Source: a virus
Virus record (IMG/VR): IMGVR_UViG_3300027902_000020
Span: 1-36,681 of that record
Direction: 5' to 3' (one strand)
DNA: 36,681 bases
Made by a program: the position numbers and the translations under genes. Position 1 is the stretch's first letter. Every line of letters starts with the position of its first letter. The notes below the pieces were generated by a model that saw only the letters and a list, made by a program, of their open reading frames with translations, did no database searches and was not told the origin of the DNA. Below are positions 32,334-36,681 of this stretch, one piece after another.

Positions 32334-32486
32334 TTAATTCTTTTTTTTAGCTTTCTTGTGCTTTGTTTTTCTTCCCACCCTAGTTGGCAAACTTTTAATA
32401 GACGGAGTTTTAGCCGCCCATTCTCGTGCCATTGCTGGTTTGTTTTTGAACATCCAGCGTGCTTGTTTTTTCGATTTAAACGGCAT
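32334..32486 (-). CDS. small basic phage protein, 50 aa
   Basis: ATG at 32486 overlaps the previous stop (TAATG). MPFKSKKQARWMFKNKPAMA followed by REWAAKTPSI and a very basic end. This is a common small protein of phages and their relatives (pattern MPFKSKxQxRWMF); function unknown. The basic end suggests nucleic-acid binding. Confidence 0.8.
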   Translation of the reverse strand: MPFKSKKQARWMFKNKPAMAREWAAKTPSIKSLPTRVGRKTKHKKAKKKN

Positions 32487-32638
32487 TACTTTTTCTTTCT
32501 TCCGGTTGCCGACATTTTAGCCATCTTCTTGGCCCCATATTTTTTTCTCCCGATAAAAGCGGCAAGTGCAGGACTGCCAACCTTTTTTGCGAGAGCCTTA
32601 AATCTGGCTCCCGATCCCAATCTTGGTTTTTTAGCCAT
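32486..32638 (-). CDS. small basic phage protein, 50 aa
   Basis: ATG at 32638 (MAKKPRLGSGARFKALAKKV), a lysine-rich protein with LAAFIGRKKYGAKKMAKM at its centre. Widespread type of tiny phage protein seen beside terminase genes; function unknown. The upstream ATG at 32677 belongs to the structured leader, so the later start is preferred. Coupled by TAATG to the next gene. Confidence 0.75.
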   Translation of the reverse strand: MAKKPRLGSGARFKALAKKVGSPALAAFIGRKKYGAKKMAKMSATGRKKK

Positions 32639-32648
32639 AATTTTGTGC

Positions 32649-32712
32649 TTTCGCCCGCAACCGGGCGTAGTCCCCATACCATATTTTCAGGTATGACAGG
32701 ATGCGAGCGAAA
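32649..32712 (-). promoter_or_regulatory. structured leader of the packaging operon
   Basis: Between the terminator at 32722 and the ATG at 32638: a 6-bp hairpin with a four-base loop (32652-32657/32662-32667), a 5-bp hairpin (32676-32680/32690-32694), and TTTCGC/GCGAAA pairing (32707-32712 with 32649-32654) that closes the region or competes with the first hairpin. Possible antitermination or ribosome-access element. Confidence 0.5.
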
Positions 32713-32714
32713 AC

Positions 32715-32765
32715 AAAAAAAGGAGATGACGCAACAAACACAAGGGTGCTTATTTAGTCATCTCC
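32715..32765 (-). terminator. rho-independent terminator just after the operon promoter
   Basis: Minus strand: GGAGATGAC (32757-32765) pairs perfectly with GTCATCTCC (32722-32730), 26-base loop, followed by seven T (32715-32721). It lies about 30 bases after the predicted start of the 32802-32830 promoter and before the first packaging gene, so transcription must pass or be stopped here. Confidence 0.85.
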
Positions 32766-32801
32766 TCCGATTGGCTACGGGCAGAGATTTCTATTAATAA
32801 T

Positions 32802-32830
32802 ATAATATAGTACTTTTTTAGTCCTGTCAA
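32802..32830 (-). promoter_or_regulatory. sigma70-type promoter of the packaging operon
   Basis: Minus strand: TTGACA (32825-32830), 17-base spacer, TATTAT (32802-32807). The start would lie near 32794. It drives the leftward packaging and structural genes through the terminator at 32722-32765. Confidence 0.75.
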
Positions 32831-32860
32831 TAGCCGTTTTTCTTTGATTTTTGCCCGCTT

Positions 32861-33055
32861 CTAATCATCTGTGGGTAATTCTCCAATAACTATTTGAAAA
32901 TCCATTCTAATTTCTGGTATTATGGGCTTCACCTTGGCATAGACAATTCTTCCGCTGCGCTTGCTAATAAATACATCACAATCTTCCAATCTCTCCATTT
33001 CTTTTTCGATTCTGGCCTTATTGACAAACTCTATCTCAGTTTGTTCAAGATTCAT
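32861..33055 (-). CDS. hypothetical protein, 64 aa
   Basis: Small alpha/beta protein (MNLEQTEIEFVNKARIEKEM; then CDVFISKRSGRIVYAKVKP). Charged helix followed by three strands and an acidic end. It lies between the folded RNA at 33.1 kb and the packaging promoter; no family recognised. Confidence 0.6.
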   Translation of the reverse strand: MNLEQTEIEFVNKARIEKEMERLEDCDVFISKRSGRIVYAKVKPIIPEIRMDFQIVIGELPTDD

Positions 33056-33075
33056 AATCTTATATATTAAATTGC

Positions 33076-33226
33076 TTAGAATCTGGGAGAGGGTTTTAGA
33101 CTCTTTAGCCGATTCCGTTATCAGCGGGGCCGTCTTGGACTTTCAACCGATGTATCTTGGGAAGGGCTGATGAGTTCCTTTCCGCAGCAACATTGTTCCG
33201 TTGCCCTCACCTATCCCAGAATCTAA
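33076..33226 (-). ncRNA. candidate structured RNA, about 150 nt
   Basis: Minus strand, 33226 to 33076. Closing stem TTAGA.TCTGGGA with TCCCAGA.TCTAA (12 of 13 paired) plus GAGGG/CCCTC; hairpin GCAAC/GTTGC (33200-33204/33187-33191); hairpin GGAAAGG/CCCTTCC (33177-33183/33160-33166); arm AGACGGCC with GGCT...GTCT. The two loops share a perfect 6-bp kissing pair, ATCAGC (33166-33171) with GCTGAT (33120-33125). No protein frame of quality crosses it. Class unknown. Confidence 0.6.
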
Positions 33227-33247
33227 ATAATCTAAATCTCTTAGTGA

Positions 33248-33604
33248 TTAGAGAGATTTAAGTTCTTCATGTTTTTTCTCCAAACCTTGATAGGTTATCA
33301 CTTTTCCGGTTGCCTTGGTTTGTTCCTTAAGCCATTCCCAATCGGCGGCTCTTTCTTTTTTCATCCATTCGCTGAATTGAATCGGGTCGGCGTGCGCCCA
33401 TCTATGACAATCTATACAAAGCAATACTCCATTCCTTATTTCGTGCCTTAGTCTTGGATAGCGATTCTTGCACTTTGCGTGATGCGCGTTATAGTTCAAT
33501 CCCCGGCGCTTGCACCGCTCGCAATATTCCTTTTTGTGGATTATTTTTCCCCAGAGAAGATTGTTTTTTCTTATTAGCGGCTTCTTGGTTTTCTTTTTGG
33601 TCAT
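33248..33604 (-). CDS. HNH endonuclease
   Basis: 118 residues. CERC (C28, C31) zinc knuckle, AHH (H41, H42), LRHEIRNGVLLC with N58, CIDCHRWAH with C63, C66, H67 and H71: a complete HNH/NinG-like nuclease core. The N-terminus is strongly basic. HNH nucleases next to terminase genes often assist packaging, but a homing role is also possible. ATGA overlap with the gene upstream. Confidence 0.85.
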   Translation of the reverse strand: MTKKKTKKPLIRKNNLLWGKIIHKKEYCERCKRRGLNYNAHHAKCKNRYPRLRHEIRNGVLLCIDCHRWAHADPIQFSEWMKKERAADWEWLKEQTKATGKVITYQGLEKKHEELKSL

Positions 33605-33858
33605 AATTTCATTGATAATTGGGGGAAAGTTTGTATTTCTATGGCTGGTTTTTCATTTCCAATATATCTATATCCCTTGATGTTGTGTGGCGGATCTTCT
33701 TCATAAACTGACTCTATATTGGGGCTTTCCGATTGGCGGACTCTTCTTTCGGCATTTGATCGCTTATAACCGAGTTTGTCCACCAAATAATTAAACTCCG
33801 ATACGGTCATATATCTTCTTTGGGCTATCTCGAAATTTAATGTTGATTTGAGGCTCAT
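33601..33858 (-). CDS. hypothetical protein, 85 aa
   Basis: 85 residues: helical and basic N-terminal part with SEFNYLVDKLGYKRSNAERRVRQ (about residues 20-42), which reads like a small DNA-binding helix set, then a strand-rich end. It resembles small phage helix-turn-helix proteins that sit beside replication genes. Coupled by overlap to the HNH gene. Confidence 0.55.
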   Translation of the reverse strand: MSLKSTLNFEIAQRRYMTVSEFNYLVDKLGYKRSNAERRVRQSESPNIESVYEEDPPHNIKGYRYIGNEKPAIEIQTFPQLSMKL

Positions 33859-33883
33859 ACCTATTTATTACAAGGAGGAGAGA

Positions 33884-34135
33884 TTAGCCATAAGGATTTA
33901 GTTTACAGATGGCTTTTGCTATTTTACCAGCGCAAGCGTCAATCCGTTCATCATATGATAATTCCCACGCTTTTTCCCATTTATTTTTATATGCGGTATC
34001 TTTCATCTTGATTAAATTATCTATGGTTTTTCTTGGAAGGACGACGTTATAAGACTTAGAATGGAAGTTATTAGGAAATACAAATCCGATTTCTTCAGCA
34101 AATTCCATACTTATTTCTTCAAATTCTTCTTTCAT
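33884..34135 (-). CDS. hypothetical protein, 83 aa
   Basis: ATG at 34135 with GGGAG nine bases upstream; an in-frame TTG at 34150 is less likely. Acidic helical N-terminus (MKEEFEEISMEFAEEIG), mid-strand and a C-terminal helix with ACAGKIAKAIC. No known motif. Next upstream is the adenine methyltransferase. Confidence 0.55.
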   Translation of the reverse strand: MKEEFEEISMEFAEEIGFVFPNNFHSKSYNVVLPRKTIDNLIKMKDTAYKNKWEKAWELSYDERIDACAGKIAKAICKLNPYG

Positions 34136-34160
34136 ATTATTTACTCCCAAGGTTTAGAAA

Positions 34161-34640
34161 TTAGTAGGTTTTACGTTCCCAACTTACAAATCCGGGTTTC
34201 TTTTCGTAGATTAGGAAATAATATCTTCCAAACCACCTGGCGTCCGCAACAACCTTTATGTGTGTTATTTCAAACCCTGCGTCTTTAGTCAGTTGCAGTC
34301 TTCGAGGGGTCATCTGGCTGTTTAGTCCCGTGTTATTAACTAGAAATGCAATTCCTTTTTCGGCGATTTGTAATGCTTTTTCTGTGAATTTCCAACTTTG
34401 ATGAAACGGCGGATTTCCAATCACCCAATCAACCTTTTTATCCCATAAGAGAAAGTCATCTCCATCCTCTATTTCGCATTCCGCACATTCTACCGGACAA
34501 TTCTTCTGCCAAATCTTGTTCTTTCCGCTTCCAGCATCCAACGCCGTGTCTCCCGCCTCAAATGGAATAATCGCCATTAAGTCTTTAACCATCTGCTCGG
34601 AAGTATAATGGAAGCTAATATCTTTGGGCTTCGGTTTCAT
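34161..34640 (-). CDS. DNA adenine N6-methyltransferase (NPPF type)
   Basis: 159 residues. Motif I region ALDAGSGKNKIW, an acidic motif II, motif IV IGNPPFHQSW (NPPF, residues about 75-84) that marks amino-methyltransferases, and a C-terminal strand-helix part. It is short and lacks an obvious target recognition domain, so it may be a compact viral modification enzyme or rely on a partner. Might protect viral DNA or regulate. Modifies DNA or RNA adenine. Confidence 0.75.
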   Translation of the reverse strand: MKPKPKDISFHYTSEQMVKDLMAIIPFEAGDTALDAGSGKNKIWQKNCPVECAECEIEDGDDFLLWDKKVDWVIGNPPFHQSWKFTEKALQIAEKGIAFLVNNTGLNSQMTPRRLQLTKDAGFEITHIKVVADARWFGRYYFLIYEKKPGFVSWERKTY

Positions 34641-34655
34641 ATTCTTAGAAATAAC

Positions 34656-34949
34656 TTACATACACCCACAAGTTATTAGTTGTTCCCCGCAATTCGGACA
34701 TCTTTCCATATCGCAACCCTCCTCGTGGTATCTTCCATATTTAACTCCGCAATCGTGGCATATTCTTTCCCTTACCGGGATTGGCGGGTTGCATCCCATA
34801 TTGTCTTCTCCATAATAGGGAATCATCTTTTTTTTGCTATATTTGTCATTTGCCCTTTTTTGCTGGGCTAAAAACAATTCCCTGTTTTCTTTCCTCCATT
34901 TTTTAAGATACTCCCTGTTTTCTTTCACACTTTTTCTTATTTCTTTCAT
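34656..34949 (-). CDS. zinc-ribbon protein, 97 aa
   Basis: From the ATG at 34949 (a TTG at 34991 opens a longer frame). Basic coiled N-terminal half rich in K/E/R, then a zinc-binding C-terminal end: CHDCG, a H-x3-C step and CPNCGEQLITCGC. Size and layout fit small zinc ribbons of phage early regions that bind nucleic acid or polymerase. A consensus TATAAT lies at 34971-34976 but without a good -35 box. Confidence 0.6.
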   Translation of the reverse strand: MKEIRKSVKENREYLKKWRKENRELFLAQQKRANDKYSKKKMIPYYGEDNMGCNPPIPVRERICHDCGVKYGRYHEEGCDMERCPNCGEQLITCGCM

Positions 34950-35052
34950 ATTTTCTTTAATTTTATTTATTATTATACTAATTATCTCCAAGGGGGGGTT
35001 TTACTTTTTCTTATTTTTCATTTGTTTGTCAACCCCTACTCCCTAAGGTTTT

Positions 35053-35277
35053 TTACTTCCTTAGAATTCCGATTAAATAGTTTATACTTTTCTTGTTTTC
35101 CTTTTGGCAAGCTCGGTAGGCTTCGTAGATTTTCTGCTTCGGGTATTTCCACATTAGCCAGTAGCAGTTTGCCCTAAAGTAAAGGGAGAGTTCCTTTCCC
35201 ATCTCCTGCCACTCCGTTGATGGCTTCTGTTCCTTCTTCCATTTTTTGTTTAACAGTTTTTCTTTTAGGGATTCCAT
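35053..35277 (-). CDS. hypothetical protein, 74 aa
   Basis: ATG at 35277 (an open frame reaches back to a TTG at 35313). A charged N-terminal helix then KELSLYFRANCYWLMWKYPKQKIYEAY, a stretch with several aromatic residues typical of small helical phage proteins. It overlaps the 35174-35440 gene in another frame by about 100 bases. Function unknown. Confidence 0.5.
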   Translation of the reverse strand: MESLKEKLLNKKWKKEQKPSTEWQEMGKELSLYFRANCYWLMWKYPKQKIYEAYRACQKENKKSINYLIGILRK

Positions 35278-35440
35278 CTTGATTATTGCATAATTCAAAT
35301 ATTTCTTCTTCAATCATATCCTTTTCGTGTTCGATAACTTTTAGAATAAATAGTTTTACCTCCGCAAATCCCAAATACTCGTTATCCATCACATCTTTCA
35401 ACAATATATTCAATTCTTCTTCCCAATAATAGTCTTTCAT
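35174..35440 (-). CDS. hypothetical protein, 88 aa
   Basis: ATG at 35440. Acidic helical protein (MKDYYWEEELNILLKDVMDN) with a basic segment KRKTVKQKM near residue 60; the last 30 residues are the part that overlaps the next gene and may be unconstrained. Function unknown. Confidence 0.5.
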   Translation of the reverse strand: MKDYYWEEELNILLKDVMDNEYLGFAEVKLFILKVIEHEKDMIEEEIFELCNNQDGIPKRKTVKQKMEEGTEAINGVAGDGKGTLPLL

Positions 35441-35444
35441 ATTT

Positions 35445-35753
35445 TTAATTATGTAATAATTTCCAACCCTTTTCCATCTCGGCGGTAGGCATAACTTTCC
35501 ACGCTCCCTTTTTATTTATTGCGATACAAACTTCTTGGAACTTCTTGCCTATTTTCAAAAGGTGTTTCTTACCCTTGAATTTATAATGAGCCTTCGCTTC
35601 AATTTTGTTCGGATCGTATGGCTTGCGCGGCTTTGCTTTAAACTCAACAACACTTTCGCATTTCAAACAAGTCGCCGTGACAATTCTGGTGTTGTCGTCG
35701 AAAATATAAGTCCATTTATTTGTTTTGCATATCCTGCACGATTTCATCGCCAT
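35445..35753 (-). CDS. zinc-ribbon protein, 102 aa
   Basis: CRIC (C6, C9) and CLKC (C29, C32) form a zinc ribbon of the TFIIS/RNA-polymerase type, followed by a basic C-terminal part (KGKKHLLKIGKKFQE). Such proteins in phage early regions often act on transcription or DNA. ATG at 35753 lies inside the 3' end of the RHH gene, so the pair is coupled. Confidence 0.65.
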   Translation of the reverse strand: MAMKSCRICKTNKWTYIFDDNTRIVTATCLKCESVVEFKAKPRKPYDPNKIEAKAHYKFKGKKHLLKIGKKFQEVCIAINKKGAWKVMPTAEMEKGWKLLHN

Positions 35754-35892
35754 ACTTTTTTATTATCAGATAGAAAAATAAATTCCAACTCAACCCACTC
35801 TTTTTTTTTGTCTTCCGAAGTGATAATATTGTTTTTTCATTTAGTCTAAATGGATATACTTTATAGGCCTTTTTCTCTTCTTTCTTTTCCAT
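35716..35892 (-). CDS. ribbon-helix-helix protein (likely), 58 aa
   Basis: ATG at 35892, TAA at 35716-35718. Basic start, then a strand YKVYPFRLNE and two helices (KTILSLRKTKK; SWNLFFYLIIKKYGDEI), the pattern of CopG/Arc-type ribbon-helix-helix repressors. It overlaps the next gene by 38 bases. A run of nine A at 35801-35809 could allow slippage in this gene. It is the first protein gene after the structured region and may be the early repressor. Confidence 0.55.
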   Translation of the reverse strand: MEKKEEKKAYKVYPFRLNEKTILSLRKTKKKSGLSWNLFFYLIIKKYGDEIVQDMQNK

Positions 35893-35973
35893 TTTCTATG
35901 TATTACATTTGTATATACCTATTGTATTACATAAACCTATCTCCAAAACCATATTAATTTAAGTCTAAACCTC

Positions 35974-36270
35974 GCTAGATTTGTGAGATTCCACTGATTC
36001 TAGCCTATGGTCTTCCTTTTCAGAGAAGATATGTAAAATAACACGCTCGCTTCACCTTTTGGACACTCGATCTTATGGTTAGAGCCTACCTATGCTCGCG
36101 GATCGAACAGTATAATCAGGTTCATCACGCGCACCCTTTATTTCAAGGGATTTCAGAATACTCCTGCAATTAAGAGCAAATTGGAGCCGGGTTGTGCGTA
36201 TCTCTACGGCCAGCGCCCGGAGTTGATTTGCCCTCAATCGGTAATCGGTTATTTTTGAATTAGGAAACCG
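35974..36270 (-). other. highly structured region, possible large ncRNA
   Basis: No protein frame with good features. On the minus strand: TCGGTT/AACCGA (36266-36271/36245-36250); a 14-bp stem 36226-36239/36168-36181 with three G-U pairs, which would be A-C mismatches on the other strand; CCGGG/CCCGG inside it (36216-36220/36187-36191); CCCTT/AAGGG (36145-36149/36134-36138); TTCGATC/GATCGAG (36101-36107/36066-36072); TCTTC/GAAGA (36025-36029/36011-36015); GCTAGA/TCTAGC (35999-36004/35974-35979). Confidence 0.5.
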
Positions 36271-36291
36271 ACTTATCGAAAACCAGATATT

Positions 36292-36432
36292 AAAAACAAA
36301 AAAGCAACTTTCAACTACTACCTTGCCTTGAAAGCGTTTCCTGAACGTGAAACAATTGCAAGGCAGTATGTGAAAATTGCCATTGTTGTTCAGGTTATTA
36401 CCGCTTTCAATCGGTCTTTGTTTCAAACTACT
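36292..36432 (-). ncRNA. candidate small RNA with terminator
   Basis: Begins after the promoter at 36439-36467. Helices: ACCG/CGGT near 36410-36400, CCTGAAC/GTTCAGG (36388-36394/36340-36346) enclosing GGCA/TGCC (36378-36381/36362-36365), and CTTTCAA/TTGAAAG (36328-36334/36308-36314) followed by TTTTTTGTTTTT (36292-36303), a terminator-like end. About 140 nt if it stops there, or the 5' part of a longer RNA to about 35970. Confidence 0.5.
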
Positions 36433-36464
36433 GTAATTATCTTATAGGATTTTCAAAGTACTGT
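36421..36464. repeat. tandem 14-base operator-like repeats
   Basis: TTTCAAACTACTGT (36421-36434) and TTTCAAAGTACTGT (36451-36464) on the plus strand, 13 of 14 identical and exactly 30 bases apart (three helical turns). One covers the spacer next to the -35 box, the other the predicted start. A dimeric or cooperative regulator could bind both. Confidence 0.6.
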
Positions 36465-36467
36465 CAA
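36439..36467 (-). promoter_or_regulatory. sigma70-type promoter
   Basis: Minus strand: TTGACA (36462-36467), 17-base spacer, TAAGAT (36439-36444). Transcription would run leftward into the structured RNA region and the small early genes. Flanked by the 14-base repeats. Confidence 0.7.
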
Positions 36468-36547
36468 CCCCCTATAAACATTGACTCAAATTGACTTATC
36501 CACAAATACTTTATTCTCTTATTGGAAAGATTAGAGAGGGCTACAGA

Positions 36548-36681
36548 TTACTTGATGTCCTGTATTCGTCTTCTTTGATCCTCTTCGGGAATTTCATCAA
36601 GTTTTGGAAATTTATCATAAGCCTGAAGTGCATAATAAATAGTTGAAGATGAAATATTTAAGTTCCGTCCAAGGTCTTGGA
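36548..36681 (-). CDS. C-terminal end of an HTH-like protein (5' part outside window)
   Basis: The last 43 codons are visible, ending TAA at 36548-36550. The segment LGRNLNISSSTIYYALQAYD looks like a helix-turn-helix (NISSSTIYYALQ as recognition helix), with an acidic then basic tail. Endings of this type occur in small phage repressors and ParB/KilA-N-like proteins. The beginning is not in the window, so identity is open. Confidence 0.55.
   Translation of the reverse strand, partial: QDLGRNLNISSSTIYYALQAYDKFPKLDEIPEEDQRRRIQDIK

Noticed and set aside
32061-32696. Plus-strand open frame of 211 codons
   Set aside because: Antisense to TerS, TerL start and two small basic genes that all have recognisable protein patterns.
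33160-33185. CTGATGAG on the plus strand, the hammerhead ribozyme core
   Set aside because: No stem II and no matching GAAA strand nearby; the bases are better used in the kissing loop.
34971-35035. Possible promoter before the zinc-ribbon gene at 34949
   Set aside because: TTGACA and TATAAT are present but not at a usable distance from each other.
36061-36140. tRNA-like stretch with a GTTCGATCC T-loop resemblance
   Set aside because: No acceptor or T-stem pairing on either strand; the helices found do not make a cloverleaf.
36079-36426. Open frame of 115 codons starting at a TTG
   Set aside because: Poor start, unusual composition, and it coincides with many RNA helices and a terminator-like T-run; more likely a chance frame over structured RNA.
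1-36681. CRISPR array, insertion sequence, integrase or tRNA cluster
   Set aside because: No regularly spaced repeats, no transposase or recombinase motifs and no cloverleaf were found.

Overview
The window is a stretch of a tailed double-stranded DNA phage (class Caudoviricetes), most likely a short-tailed (podovirus-like) virus. Every gene except one is read leftward on the minus strand, and most genes overlap or abut. The packaging and capsid genes are recognisable: large terminase with both ATPase and nuclease motifs, a portal of about 650 residues, an acidic scaffold, and an SU10/DUF5309-type major capsid protein. I see no sheath, tube or tape-measure gene. Two large proteins of about 700 residues look like ejected internal virion proteins. 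The host cannot be fixed from the sequence. A cysteine-bearing lysozyme-like domain at the left end resembles, from memory, proteins of Patescibacteria (candidate phyla radiation), which is only a weak hint.

Layout in transcription order (right to left). 36.7-33.2 kb: end of an HTH-like gene, a sigma70-type promoter with tandem operator-like repeats, about 460 bases with many RNA helices and no convincing gene, then small genes (ribbon-helix-helix, zinc ribbons, an NPPF adenine methyltransferase, an HNH nuclease) and a compact folded RNA at 33.1 kb. 32.8-28.0 kb: a strong promoter followed at once by a perfect rho-independent terminator and a structured leader, then small basic proteins, terminase, portal and scaffold. 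28.1-26.5 kb: the major capsid gene, split by a 688-base group I intron that encodes a LAGLIDADG endonuclease. 26.4-19.6 kb: a cassette of glycosyltransferases, a polysaccharide deacetylase and two methyltransferases. 19.6-14.1 kb: connector and tail/adhesion proteins, including one fibre gene with an apparent frameshift. 13.8-8.3 kb: internal virion proteins. 7.8-5.5 kb: more surface proteins, one with a collagen-like segment. 5.5-1.9 kb: many tiny membrane proteins, an XhlA-like protein, a holin-like protein and a GH25 lysozyme. 1.9-0 kb: a SpeD-like pyruvoyl decarboxylase, a small HTH protein, two near-consensus promoters that predict leaderless messages, and a membrane-anchored lysozyme-like protein.

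The strongest discoveries are: (1) the capsid intron, for which P1, P3-P10 and the exact splice sites can be written down and the spliced protein restores a known capsid motif; (2) two unassigned folded-RNA regions at 33.1 kb and 36.0-36.4 kb; (3) an attenuator-like promoter-terminator-leader ahead of the morphogenesis operon; (4) paired promoters whose -35 box contains the stop codon of the preceding gene and whose -10 box lies 6 bases before the next ATG; and (5) the glycan cassette inserted between capsid and connector genes.
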